Shown here: piece after piece, positions 51,258-60,659 of the stretch
How positions within the stretch are numbered: the stretch's first letter is position 1
Layout: every line of letters begins with the position of its first letter
From: Alphaproteobacteria bacterium
GTDB lineage: Bacteria > Pseudomonadota > Alphaproteobacteria > RF32 > CAG-239
NCBI GenBank assembly: GCA_017939155.1
Contig: JAGAZZ010000021.1
Location: 1-64,000, forward strand
Reading direction: 5' to 3'
DNA: 64,000 bases
Position numbers and translations under genes: made by a program
The notes under the pieces: generated by a model
Databases searched by the model: none
What the model was told of the DNA's origin: nothing
What the model saw: only the letters and a program-made list of their open reading frames with translations

Positions 51258-54107
51258 CTACCACGAATAAGACAACCCGGCGTCTACGCCATAAGCCTTA
51301 TAGTCGCTGCCAAACGTGTAATGCGCTGATGTATAAGCAGAAAAACGCGGTGTCAAACCAAATTTAGCCCCAACCTCCATTTTTCCCAATGTCTGGTTTT
51401 TATAAGTGTTAATGGAAGATAACGTGCTGATTTTTGTTTTATCGCCCATAGCATAGGTCTGAATAACCGATGGCTTAACAAAAACCTTCGCCGTTTGCCC
51501 GCTATCCGTGCAAAACAAATGTTCTAATCGGAGTCCGAGCTCTGCTTCCATATAGTGCATCAAATCAAAATCAACTTTTTGCCCAATATTATCCTTAAAA
51601 CCATCCATATCAAGCGCCGTATAATATAATCCCAAACTCGGCTCAAGCATCCATCCTTGAGAAGACAAGAGAAATTGTCGGGAAACATCAAAACTTCCCC
51701 CAAACTGGAACGCTGACGTATCAGCAAAAACACTATGGTCATCCGTTTTCATTGAAATATCTTGTTTGCCGCCAAAAGCCGTTGCCAAAACAGTCCACCG
51801 ATGCCGACCATAACGATAATACAAACCGCCCGAATAACTGTCTATATCCATAGAAGAGCCTATATCAGAACGATATTTTCCTTTTCCCGACAAATCATAA
51901 TCACCTTGCCTATAAGCGCCGAACAGTCCGAATTTATGATAATAATTAGCTGCCAAATCAAATCCGCCCGTCACACCTTTAATCTTTGCATCCATTTGAG
52001 AAGGCGCATCAATATCTGCATTTTCATAATCAGCATTAATCCACGCATCCCTATAAAAAGGCAACCGTTTATCACGGCAACCTTTGCACCGGTTAGCCCG
52101 TAATCCTTCGCCAACTTTTTGCGAAATTCCCTGATTTTGTTCCACTGCGGCTGTTTGCATAGCCAAATATGCGGGAATTTCAGGCATATATTTGTTAATA
52201 TCTTGCGTGACTGCCAAATACCAAGTGCTCCCGTCTTCCTCGCCCTGATAGTTGCGAAAAGCATCCCAAGCGTATGGACTGCCAATCACACGGCTAACCG
52301 CAAAAGCCTTATCATTTTGTACGCTGTCATTAGGCGCTTCTAAAAATACCGATACCGCATTTTGCATATCTTTTAACTTTTGCTGATTTTTTGAGTTAAC
52401 CACAACCTTTGTTTCGCCGTTAACATCACCATCAACATGGATAACACCATTATGAACAGTATCATTTTTGCTATCAACTTCCAAATCAACAACCAGCTCA
52501 TTATCGCCGGTTCCCAGATAAGAAGCGCTGTTAATCTTTGCATCTGTTCCCAACCTTAAAGAAGATTTATCGCCCAAAACAAAATCACGGACATTATCCA
52601 TTTTGTTATTTAAAATAACCGTACCGCTTCCATCACCGGACATTGTAACATCATAGTCTTCCCCGTCAATTCCATCATCAAAAACAATATTGCCGTTTTC
52701 CACCGTTTCTAAGGCAAGCTTACCTTCTTTTTCGATATATAGCGCATTGCTCTCATCATTGGCCTTATTACCCGAAAAGACGCTGTTTGCTCCGCTTGCC
52801 ATAATTTTTAAATTATCCGCATAGATAGCTCCGCCCTTGGCTTCGTCCGCTGAAATCGCACTATTATTATAAAAAGAAGCGTTAGAAACCAAAAGCTCAT
52901 CCCCTTCATGGTAAATAGCTCCCCCTTTTGCACTAATATCGCTTATTGCCTTATTTTCAACAAACAAACCATTAACTTTTTTAAGCGATGTATCATTATA
53001 AACGGCGCCGCCAAAAGCATTTTCTTGCGCTTTAGCCATATTGCCCAAAAAACTTCCGGTTATACTATCCATTTCTCCGGCATTAGAAATCGCTCCGCCA
53101 AAAGCTCCTGACCCATTATCAAGTCCCATCGCTGAATTATTATTAAAACTGCCGGATATATTTTTAATCAAACCATTATAATTATCAATTGCACCACCCC
53201 AAGCCTGAAAATTTCCGACAGCTTTATTTTCCACAAAGTTCCCCGAAACATCATCTATCCGCGCCATTTTATCATTATTATGAAGAGCCCCGCCGTTTGC
53301 TTGTTCCTGAGCTCGAGCCAAATTAGCGATAAAATCACCATTAACTTTATCAATTCTGCCCATATTAAAAACAGCACCGCCTTTTACACTAATCCCTTCG
53401 CCTTTATTGCCTAAAAAATCGCTGGATAATTTTTGAATTGAGCCATATTTATCATTATATACACTAACACCCTCAACAACGCCGCTATTTGCACTATTAT
53501 CAATAAAGTTGCTTTTAATCTCCCCAATTTTATTTCTGTTATTCAAAACGCCGCCATCTATCCAAACCGCCTCAGCAGAATTTATTTTATTATCAACAAA
53601 ATCAGCCGTAATAGCCTCGCCATCAAACCCGCCTACACTGTTCTCTTGACCGATAACCCCTTCGTTATAAATTACCCCGCCTCTAAGAATAACCGTAGCG
53701 CCGTCTCCGGTATAATCATAGGTATAATTATTTTTTTGATAAAGGACATTATCAATTTTTTCTATATTTCCCGAATTGTTAACCCCCACACCGACATTTA
53801 CGGTAGCCACCATTCCTTCAACAGCAACAGAGCCGTCACCATTTCCGCTTTCTGTCTTTGAAACGGTGTCATTATATATATGAGGCACTAATTGATAGCG
53901 ATAATAAACCGGCACAAGTTCATTATCCGGCTTAGGAGAATAAACCTTAAACACTTGCCCTGAAGTATCCGCCTTATACTCATCTTCGGAAATTTCTTTC
54001 ACCTCGTAAGACGCCGCGTCCAAATCCCCCTCCTGCAATGATTTGGCACAAACATTTACAGCAATCAAACTAAATAAAATAACCAAAATATTTCTAAATT
54101 TCTGCAT
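51258..54107 (-). CDS. Autotransporter with beta-barrel translocator domain
   Basis: A 949-residue outer-membrane protein. Signal peptide: residues 1-21. The passenger (about 100-600) is a beta-helix with repeats of the type GGAIYN...NSFxxNxA (for example GGAVYNDTSLKKVNGLFVEN). A linker with GLRANRCKGCRDKRL follows, then a C-terminal autotransporter barrel (about 690-949) with alternating aromatic strands, ending in the terminal Trp of GLSYSW. The passenger would be exposed or released at the cell surface. It is related in class to the gene at 1-1788 but not close in repeat sequence. It has no long leader RNA. Confidence 0.9.
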   Translation of the reverse strand: MQKFRNILVILFSLIAVNVCAKSLQEGDLDAASYEVKEISEDEYKADTSGQVFKVYSPKPDNELVPVYYRYQLVPHIYNDTVSKTESGNGDGSVAVEGMVATVNVGVGVNNSGNIEKIDNVLYQKNNYTYDYTGDGATVILRGGVIYNEGVIGQENSVGGFDGEAITADFVDNKINSAEAVWIDGGVLNNRNKIGEIKSNFIDNSANSGVVEGVSVYNDKYGSIQKLSSDFLGNKGEGISVKGGAVFNMGRIDKVNGDFIANLARAQEQANGGALHNNDKMARIDDVSGNFVENKAVGNFQAWGGAIDNYNGLIKNISGSFNNNSAMGLDNGSGAFGGAISNAGEMDSITGSFLGNMAKAQENAFGGAVYNDTSLKKVNGLFVENKAISDISAKGGAIYHEGDELLVSNASFYNNSAISADEAKGGAIYADNLKIMASGANSVFSGNKANDESNALYIEKEGKLALETVENGNIVFDDGIDGEDYDVTMSGDGSGTVILNNKMDNVRDFVLGDKSSLRLGTDAKINSASYLGTGDNELVVDLEVDSKNDTVHNGVIHVDGDVNGETKVVVNSKNQQKLKDMQNAVSVFLEAPNDSVQNDKAFAVSRVIGSPYAWDAFRNYQGEEDGSTWYLAVTQDINKYMPEIPAYLAMQTAAVEQNQGISQKVGEGLRANRCKGCRDKRLPFYRDAWINADYENADIDAPSQMDAKIKGVTGGFDLAANYYHKFGLFGAYRQGDYDLSGKGKYRSDIGSSMDIDSYSGGLYYRYGRHRWTVLATAFGGKQDISMKTDDHSVFADTSAFQFGGSFDVSRQFLLSSQGWMLEPSLGLYYTALDMDGFKDNIGQKVDFDLMHYMEAELGLRLEHLFCTDSGQTAKVFVKPSVIQTYAMGDKTKISTLSSINTYKNQTLGKMEVGAKFGLTPRFSAYTSAHYTFGSDYKAYGVDAGLSYSW

Positions 54108-54219
54108 ATCAGTCCTCTAAAAATAGTAAACTAATATAAAACTAAAAAAATATTTTTAAAATTATCTTAATTTCAGCCAAAATTTAACCACAATCTCCCG
54201 CCGTTTGGCTAAAAATCAT

Positions 54220-55032
54220 TCATATTTTACTCATTTTTGCACATACAAACGCCTTAACCTCCTGTTCAATAAGGCAGACATCCTCCTCCGCCCAAAATTT
54301 AGAAAACCAAAATATCAGCTTTTCCATAATTTTAAGTTTCTCCAAAACCTCAAACGATGTTTTAAAATTCAAGTCAAACACCCATGCAACAAAAAACAAC
54401 GCCATATCCGCAAAATTACATATATATTCGCGCCGCACTGACTTATGCGCCATAAAATCTGCCCACACCTCAGCGCTGATTTTCTGACTATGCGGCTCCT
54501 TAAAGCAATACGCCGCAAAAAATACATCTTCAATTTCCTTAAAATTCTTAGCCAGCAAATAAAAATTCGCCAACTTGTCCGCATCACGCACCAAAAAACT
54601 CACCAACCGCACTCTTTGCCTCATCATTTCAGGTAAACGCTTAAAGTCTTCATCACTATACAAACAATCGATTAAATGCCCGTGATGTCTGATAGGCAAA
54701 ACACAATCAGACGCATTAAATAAGTCATTTCCCTCCAGAATCTGCGCCCCGCGTACACCGTGGTCAAACCGTTCTCCGCTTTTTTTCTTAATAATTTCCT
54801 CAAAACGCCCGACATCATGCAACAAAACCACCGCCTGCAAATAGTCCTTATCCTCTTTAGATAATCTCTCAAAACAAGCCTCATGTTTTAACAGCAAATT
54901 CCCCATTCCTAACACCTGATAAGAATGTTTGATTTTTTCTTCCATAAAATCTTTCTGAAAGTCCGCCGTAATAAGCTTTGAGTTTCTTTCAAACGCCGCT
55001 AATAAAATTTTTTTCGCCACTGATAAAAACAT
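54220..55032 (-). CDS. HD-domain phosphohydrolase
   Basis: 270 residues. The metal-binding set is H36, H72-D73 (VVLLHDVGRF) and a downstream His region (RFDHGVRGAQIL, IRHHGH) and Asp in RDADKLANFY. This is the HD superfamily hydrolase pattern for nucleotides or cyclic nucleotides. The C-terminal half is helical and unassigned. It is monocistronic between the autotransporter and rpsU. The substrate is unknown. Confidence 0.85.
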   Translation of the reverse strand: MFLSVAKKILLAAFERNSKLITADFQKDFMEEKIKHSYQVLGMGNLLLKHEACFERLSKEDKDYLQAVVLLHDVGRFEEIIKKKSGERFDHGVRGAQILEGNDLFNASDCVLPIRHHGHLIDCLYSDEDFKRLPEMMRQRVRLVSFLVRDADKLANFYLLAKNFKEIEDVFFAAYCFKEPHSQKISAEVWADFMAHKSVRREYICNFADMALFFVAWVFDLNFKTSFEVLEKLKIMEKLIFWFSKFWAEEDVCLIEQEVKAFVCAKMSKI

Positions 55033-55085
55033 TTTTTACCTCCAACAGCTTATAATCATATCAGCCAGCTCTTAATCAAAAGTAA

Positions 55086-55118
55086 AGAGAGGCTCTTTAA
55101 TAAGAACCTCTCTCAAAC
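55086..55118 (-). terminator. Terminator after rpsU
   Basis: On the minus strand GAGAGAGGTTCTT-ATT-AAAGAGCCTCTCTTT leads into ACTTTT. Confidence 0.75.
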
Positions 55119-55133
55119 ATAAAACCTGAAAAA

Positions 55134-55340
55134 CTAGAAGCCTTCAGTATCTAAGCGCTTACGCAACTGCTTTCTTGAACGTCTGATAGCTTCTGCCTGA
55201 CGACGAGCTTTCTTTTCAGAATTCTTTTCATGGCAGCGACGGAGCTTCATCTCACGGAAGATACCTTCACGTTGCATTTTTTTCTTCAAAATCTTTAAAG
55301 ACTGAGCAACATCATTGCCGATAACAGTAACTTGAACCAC
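55134..55340 (-). CDS. rpsU: 30S ribosomal protein S21
   Basis: 68 residues, highly basic, with the S21 opening [20 protein letters not shown] and the arginine-rich C-terminus. S21 helps start-site recognition. It stands alone with a strong terminator. Confidence 0.96.
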   Translation of the reverse strand: MVQVTVIGNDVAQSLKILKKKMQREGIFREMKLRRCHEKNSEKKARRQAEAIRRSRKQLRKRLDTEGF

Positions 55341-55505
55341 TTAAATCACCTCTTTTCTGTTCTCTAAAATTATTAAAAACTAACGCTTTATACCATACAT
55401 TTTATAAAATGCAACAAAAAAATACCGCCCAAAATCAAAAAAACGTAACCGATTCTTAACAACTTTCTCCTAAAATGCATAAACAAATAACAAAAGGATA
55501 CATCA

Positions 55506-55907
55506 ATGACTAAAAACCCTACTGACGTATACGAATTAATGGAAAATAGCGAAGGCGAAGTAATGGCTCTGATTTTTGCCGATAACACGGCCCCACAAAA
55601 CGCCACATTTTATCTAAACGAAAAAGAAAAGCGCATTGAACTCATCCGCGCTCAAAACAATATTGTTTTCATTGACGGCCTGCAGCCTGAAAGTATCCAA
55701 AAAATAAAAAAGTTAACCAAGCTCTATGTCTGCGAAATCAAATACAATAAAGACAAAGACGCTGAAAATGAAATCCAATACGTCTACGCCGCCAATAAAA
55801 AAGAACCGGTTGCAGAAGATAAACCGACTCCGCCCGCCCAAAACATCACGGACAAAGCCAAAAAAGCCCGAGAAAAAATCTTAAAAAAACCCGCTCCTCA
55901 GGAATGA
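55506..55907 (+). CDS. Hypothetical protein with charged, proline-rich tail
   Basis: A 133-residue soluble protein. The first 95 residues look like a small beta-rich domain (YELMENSEGEVMALIFADN, KRIELIRAQNNIVFIDGL). The last 40 are Lys/Glu/Pro/Ala rich and probably disordered or a binding tail. No family is recognised. AAAAGGA precedes the ATG. Confidence 0.6.
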   Translation: MTKNPTDVYELMENSEGEVMALIFADNTAPQNATFYLNEKEKRIELIRAQNNIVFIDGLQPESIQKIKKLTKLYVCEIKYNKDKDAENEIQYVYAANKKEPVAEDKPTPPAQNITDKAKKAREKILKKPAPQE

Positions 55908-55910
55908 CAA

Positions 55911-55976
55911 AAAAACTACCCGCCCATAAACCGTTCCGAAAAATCAGACAGTTCACACAGCGGGTAGTTTTTTATT
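55911..55976 (+). terminator. Terminator after the hypothetical gene
   Basis: AAACTACCCGC and GCGGGTAGTTT, separated by about 40 nt, are followed by a T-run. The long loop makes it unusual but the 11-bp match is perfect. Confidence 0.6.
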
Positions 55977-55993
55977 AAAAGTGCAGGTGTCTA

Positions 55994-56305
55994 TCAGTCA
56001 CAATGACGATATTTCCACGCCAACTCGAAAGCAACATACATCTCTACAAATCCGGCAAAAATGTATAACAGCATCAAGCCACTCCTAATCAAAAAGTCTA
56101 AGCCACTATCTTGGCTCAACTCAAGTGCAGGAGAACAAACAAAAACGAAGGCAAAAAACAGCCCTAAAATACCTGATAGGGCAATTCCGCCATTGTACGA
56201 GTCGATACCTGCTCTTAACATATCTTTTTCAGACAAAAAAGAAAAAACAAAATTGAGTACCAGCATAACCACTGCTATTACTCCCAAAAAAATTGTTACA
56301 GTCAT
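55994..56305 (-). CDS. Small membrane protein with three to four helices
   Basis: 103 residues with hydrophobic segments at about 3-20, 40-60 and 70-95 (for example IFLGVIAVVMLVLNFVFSF). Two cysteines are present, one in the last three residues (YRHCD). No family is recognised. The gene lies alone on the minus strand between two terminators. Confidence 0.6.
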   Translation of the reverse strand: MTVTIFLGVIAVVMLVLNFVFSFLSEKDMLRAGIDSYNGGIALSGILGLFFAFVFVCSPALELSQDSGLDFLIRSGLMLLYIFAGFVEMYVAFELAWKYRHCD

Positions 56306-56464
56306 AATTTTTATTTTTTAATTGTTAGACATTCTCTTTTTTTGTACCACATTCATAATAATAACCATCTGACAGTATCTAAATAACTATGATACATTCT
56401 TAATATACCACATTTTTTAAGCCAAAACAAGCAAAATCGACGCAAACTATCGTTTGATAATAAA

Positions 56465-56510
56465 AAAATGAAGAAAACAACATTTCCGCCAATGATATTT
56501 TCTTCATTTT
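56465..56510. terminator. Palindromic terminator between trpS and the small membrane protein gene
   Basis: AAAATGAAGAAAA (56465-56477) and TTTTCTTCATTTT (56498-56510) are perfectly complementary. The rest of 56306-56554 is AT-rich with no feature I can support. Confidence 0.6.
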
Positions 56511-56554
56511 ATTTAAAGAGGTCTTTAAGCCCCTTTTATAAGAGGTTTATCACC

Positions 56555-57559
56555 TCAAAACCCGAAAACCGTATTTTTTAAGCGTTTCAAAGTTTGTTTT
56601 GCAATGGCGCGTGCTTTTTCCGCACCCTCCGCCAAAACCTGCTCAACCTCGTCAAAATGAGCCATATAATAGTTATAGACTTCACGCTCCTGAGCTGTTT
56701 TTTCAATAATGGCGTCTAAAAGCATATTTTTAACATGTCCGTATCCGAGTTTACCGTTACGTAAGCCGTCTGCCATCTCAGCCACTTTATCCGCCGGAGC
56801 AATAGTCTTGTATACTTCATAAACCAACACTTCTTCCGGATTCTTCGGTTCTTCAATCGGCTTCGAGTCGGTTTTAATCGCAAACACGGCTTTTTTCAGC
56901 GTCTTGTCATCTTCATACATCGGAATAACATTACCGTAAGACTTGCTCATCTTGCGCCCGTCCAGCCCCGGAATAACCGCAATATTTTCATCTGCCACAT
57001 AATTCGGTTGCACTAAAACGTCTTTACCGTAATACGCATTGATAGCTCCGGCAATATCCCGCGCAATTTCAACGTGTTGGATTTGGTCTTTACCCACCGG
57101 AACAATATCCGTATCAAACGTCAGAATATCCGCCGCCATCAACACCGGATAGGTATAAAGCCCCATGTTAATCCCGTCATCATTAGGCTTTCCGGCAGCA
57201 ACGTTTTTATCAACCGCCGCTTTATATGCGTGCGCCTTGTTCATAAAGCCTTTCGGCGTAAAAGCGGTTAAAATCGTCGTAATTTCAAAAATTTCCGGAA
57301 TATCCGACTGCCGATAAAAAATACTTTTCTTCGGGTCAAGCCCAGCCGCCAAATAAACACAAGCAATTTCCTTAATTTCTTTATTTAAAATTTCCGCGTC
57401 TTTCTGCGCATTAATCGCATGATAATCCGCAATAAACATAATATGGCGTTTTGCCGCCTTCCCCATTTCAATTGTCGGCTTAATCGCCCCGAGATAATTG
57501 CCCAAATGCGGCTTACCCGTCGGCTTAACACCGGTCAAAACCGTTTTTCCCTCAATCAT
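56555..57559 (-). CDS. trpS: Tryptophanyl-tRNA synthetase
   Basis: Charges tRNA-Trp. Class I motifs are PTGKPHLGNYLGA (the HIGH equivalent) and GRKMSKSYGN (KMSKS). DYHAINAQKD and the central FMNKAHAYK segment match the family. I start at the ATG at 57559 (334 residues); a TTG six codons upstream is less likely. It is on the opposite strand from serS, back to back with 101 bp between starts. Confidence 0.95.
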   Translation of the reverse strand: MIEGKTVLTGVKPTGKPHLGNYLGAIKPTIEMGKAAKRHIMFIADYHAINAQKDAEILNKEIKEIACVYLAAGLDPKKSIFYRQSDIPEIFEITTILTAFTPKGFMNKAHAYKAAVDKNVAAGKPNDDGINMGLYTYPVLMAADILTFDTDIVPVGKDQIQHVEIARDIAGAINAYYGKDVLVQPNYVADENIAVIPGLDGRKMSKSYGNVIPMYEDDKTLKKAVFAIKTDSKPIEEPKNPEEVLVYEVYKTIAPADKVAEMADGLRNGKLGYGHVKNMLLDAIIEKTAQEREVYNYYMAHFDEVEQVLAEGAEKARAIAKQTLKRLKNTVFGF

Positions 57560-57660
57560 TTTGTGCTTGCCTTTCAAATTTCTGTTGTTTTTAATTTTTA
57601 TTATTGATAATCTTGTTTTCAGATTTTTGCAAATACTTTATATCAAAAAGGATAACAACA

Positions 57661-58950
57661 ATGTTAGACATCAAATTTATCGCTGAAAACAAAGAACTGG
57701 TAAAAGAAGGACTTGCTAAAAAAGGCTACACCGCAGAACAAATAGACATAGACGCTCTGTTAGCCCTTTATAAAGACGTCAATAAATTAAAAACATCCAC
57801 TCAGGCGTTAGCAGAAGAAAAAAACCGCTTGAGCAATTCTATCAAATCAGCCTCAGCCGAAGAACGTCCGGCTATCATCGCTAAAAGTAAAGAACTTGGC
57901 GAAGAGCTGAAAAAAGAACAGGAACAACTCTCAGAAGAACAGCAGAAATTTGATAACATTATGTGGCGTATGCCTAATCTCCCCAGTCCGGAATCTCCTG
58001 TCGCTCCTGATGAAACCGGCAACGTTGTCATCAAAAGAGTAGGCGAACCGACAAAGTTTGACTTTGAGCCCAAAGACCACGTCGAACTTATGGAATTAAA
58101 TGACTGGTCAGAATTAGAGCGCATTACCAAAGTTTCCGGCGCCCGCACCTATGCCATCAAAAACGAATTATCCCGTTTGGAATTAGCTATGCACATGCTT
58201 GTTTTAGATAAGCTTGCGGCACATGGTTTTACGACCATCACCGTCCCTTCGCTTTCTAAACAAAAGCCGCTTTACGGTATGGGCTATCTGCCGTTTTCTC
58301 AAGACGAAGTCTATTATATGCCCGCAGATGACCTCTATCTTTCGGGAACAGCCGAGCTGGTATTAAACTCTTTAAGAGCTGATGAAATTTTATCTGAAAA
58401 CGACCTCCCGATTCTTTACGCCGGATTCTCTCCGTGCTTCCGCCGTGAAGCCGGCGCCGCCGGCAAAGATACGCGCGGTCTTATTCGCGTTCACCAGTTC
58501 TTAAAAACCGAACAATTTGTAATCTGCAAAAATGATATTGCCGAGAGCGAAAAATGGCATAAAACACTATTAGCCATTTCTGAAGAAGTTTTGCAGGATT
58601 TGGAATTACCTTATCAGGTTTTGGAAATCTGCACCGGCGATATGGGCGCTCCGAAATACCGCCAGTATGATTTGGAAGCCTGGACACCTTCGCAAAATTG
58701 TTATCGTGAAACCCACTCCTGCTCAAACATCACCGAATGGCAGGCACGCCGTACAAACTTAAGATACCGTGATAACAAAGACGGAAAAGTAAAATACGCT
58801 CACACCTTAAACAACACCGGTATCGCCACCCCGCGCGTTCTCGTTCCGTTTATTGAAAATCACCAACAAAAAGACGGCACGGTTCGTATTCCTGAAAAAC
58901 TTCAGCCTTATATGAACGGCAAAAAGTTTATCGGCAAAAACGCAAAATAA
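57661..58950 (+). CDS. serS: Seryl-tRNA synthetase
   Basis: A class II synthetase of 429 residues. The N-terminal coiled-coil arm (about 25-110) binds the long variable arm of tRNA-Ser. Motif 2 is FRREAGAAGKDTRGLIRVHQ and motif 3 is in the segment ending PRVLVPFIENHQ. The Ser-binding TGDMGAPKYRQYDLEAW is conserved. The ATG at 57661, with AAGGATAACA upstream, is chosen over an upstream TTG or ATT because MLDIKFIAENKELV is the standard opening. Confidence 0.95.
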   Translation: MLDIKFIAENKELVKEGLAKKGYTAEQIDIDALLALYKDVNKLKTSTQALAEEKNRLSNSIKSASAEERPAIIAKSKELGEELKKEQEQLSEEQQKFDNIMWRMPNLPSPESPVAPDETGNVVIKRVGEPTKFDFEPKDHVELMELNDWSELERITKVSGARTYAIKNELSRLELAMHMLVLDKLAAHGFTTITVPSLSKQKPLYGMGYLPFSQDEVYYMPADDLYLSGTAELVLNSLRADEILSENDLPILYAGFSPCFRREAGAAGKDTRGLIRVHQFLKTEQFVICKNDIAESEKWHKTLLAISEEVLQDLELPYQVLEICTGDMGAPKYRQYDLEAWTPSQNCYRETHSCSNITEWQARRTNLRYRDNKDGKVKYAHTLNNTGIATPRVLVPFIENHQQKDGTVRIPEKLQPYMNGKKFIGKNAK

Positions 58951-58968
58951 CCTCCTTGGTGTTATACC

Positions 58969-59613
58969 ATGAAAAAAGTTGATAAAATTATCAATTTTAT
59001 GCGTGCTCTTGAAGAAGTTTGCGTCGTTAACAGAGATTTGCTGCTTTATGACGGCTCAACTGAAAACGACGCAATGCACATCTTCAAGTTATCCTTTCTT
59101 GTTATGCTCATCGCGCCATATCTAAAAACACCGGTTGATTACACCAAAATGCTTGAAATGGCACTCGTGCATGACATTGCCGAGGGGAAAACCGGAGATT
59201 ACACTGCCGCCAACCAGCTCACTCATCCCGAACTCAAAACCGAAAAATTAAAAAAAGAGGCTCAAGCAATCAAAGAATTAAAAGCAATGTTGCCCGCTCC
59301 GCTAAACCGCAAGATATACAATCTCTACCAAGAATACGAAAAAAAACAAACCCTAGAGGCAAAAATTGTGTCAGCTCTTGATAAGCTTGAAGCCAACCTC
59401 CAAGCCAATCAATACAAAGACGGCGATGTCAGATACTGGCAGCAATGCGAAAACGGTTCTGAGTATTACAAAATGGCACAACAAAAAAAAGCATTGATTA
59501 AAGAAATAGACGAACCAATCATAACCGAGCTTGAAAACGCAATTATCAGCCTATCTTGTCAAAATATGGCTAAATATGGTCTAAAAAATAAAAAAGAGTC
59601 GCATAAATGCTGA
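58969..59613 (+). CDS. HD-domain 5'-nucleotidase-like protein (YfbR/HDDC2 type)
   Basis: 214 residues. The HD metal-binding set is DAMHIFKLS (His), ALVHDIAEGKTGD (His-Asp, Glu) and SALDKLEAN (Asp). That is the pattern of YfbR/HDDC2 enzymes, which remove phosphate from deoxynucleoside monophosphates. The C-terminus extends by some 30 residues. It lies 18 bp after serS and overlaps the next gene by 7 bp, so they probably form an operon. Confidence 0.85.
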   Translation: MKKVDKIINFMRALEEVCVVNRDLLLYDGSTENDAMHIFKLSFLVMLIAPYLKTPVDYTKMLEMALVHDIAEGKTGDYTAANQLTHPELKTEKLKKEAQAIKELKAMLPAPLNRKIYNLYQEYEKKQTLEAKIVSALDKLEANLQANQYKDGDVRYWQQCENGSEYYKMAQQKKALIKEIDEPIITELENAIISLSCQNMAKYGLKNKKESHKC

Positions 59614-60659
59614 TATACGTTAACAAAAAAAAGGAAAGATACAAAAAAATAAAAATCTTAAGCTTGATTTTGTGCGTTTTTTTCATTTTTGCCATCAATA
59701 TCTCTTGCTTCAAAAAATCGATTCACACGCCCGCTCAAAGCTTAACACAATACCAAACCTTAAAAATATCGCAAAACTGGTATAACAACGCCCAAACCGC
59801 CACAGTTTTTACAAACAAAAAAAGCTCTCAAGCCGTTATCGTTATACCCGCAACATTAAATAAAGAGAATTTTCTCATCACTGCCGCGGCACTCTATAAA
59901 ACCCTGACACCAAACACAGAGCTTTCTTTCACGAAAGATGTCAAACAACCTGAACTCCTCAAAAAAATAGTTGAAGCCTTGCCGCTTAAATCTTCTGAAA
60001 AAACAAACAAAACCCTCCTTATCACAACTGACTTCAAGCAAGCCGAGCCCCTTATTTTCACCCACAAACTCTATCCGCACATCATAAACTATAAACAAGC
60101 TCAAAAACAAGAAATCCTGCAACCTTTATTAAACGCAACTTTTCCCAAACCCATCCCCCCTCAAACTCCGCTTGACAAAGACAAACTCGCCTTAAAAACT
60201 TTTGCTAAAGATTATGCCAAAAACCTCAAAAACATCCTATCATCAAAAAAGACCTTGGCATTTTCCGCACAAAATCTCTTCCTGCAAAACGCCAGAATAT
60301 GTCTGCAAAACAAAGACAAAACTACCTGTCGCACCTCGTCTGAACTTTCTTTGGAAAAAAATTTAACCAAAGCCTTAAGCAGTTTTTCCAAACAAAATCC
60401 CCCTCAAAAATTAATTTTCTTAACCTCTGAACAAAAATTAGAAACTCCCGAACAACTAAAGCCAGACGAGGGATTGCGTTTTAATTTCGGCTCAAAAGAA
60501 ACGATTTTACTCCCCAAACAAATATCTGCTCTGGCAAATCCGACAAAAGCGTTCTATATATTAAAAAAACACGCTGGTCTGAATCCAAACTACGTTTCAC
60601 CGGATATGAACTTTTACAAATTCAAAACAATGGAGATAAACTTAAATGACGACATATAA
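59607..60659 (+). CDS. Membrane-anchored degenerate AMMECR1-like protein
   Basis: 350 residues with an N-terminal hydrophobic helix (about 16-36). Residues 70-160 show alternating beta and alpha elements (QAVIVIPATLNKENFLITAA). The last 150 follow the AMMECR1 layout: an RICLQNKDKTTCRT strand pair where AMMECR1 has LRGCIG, then LLPKQISAL and YILKKHAGL near the end. The diagnostic LRGCIG itself is lost. AMMECR1 with Memo and a radical SAM enzyme forms a conserved but uncharacterised triad; the N-terminal half could be a Memo remnant. The assignment is inference and no partner genes are present. It overlaps both neighbours. Confidence 0.5.
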   Translation: MLIYVNKKKERYKKIKILSLILCVFFIFAINISCFKKSIHTPAQSLTQYQTLKISQNWYNNAQTATVFTNKKSSQAVIVIPATLNKENFLITAAALYKTLTPNTELSFTKDVKQPELLKKIVEALPLKSSEKTNKTLLITTDFKQAEPLIFTHKLYPHIINYKQAQKQEILQPLLNATFPKPIPPQTPLDKDKLALKTFAKDYAKNLKNILSSKKTLAFSAQNLFLQNARICLQNKDKTTCRTSSELSLEKNLTKALSSFSKQNPPQKLIFLTSEQKLETPEQLKPDEGLRFNFGSKETILLPKQISALANPTKAFYILKKHAGLNPNYVSPDMNFYKFKTMEINLNDDI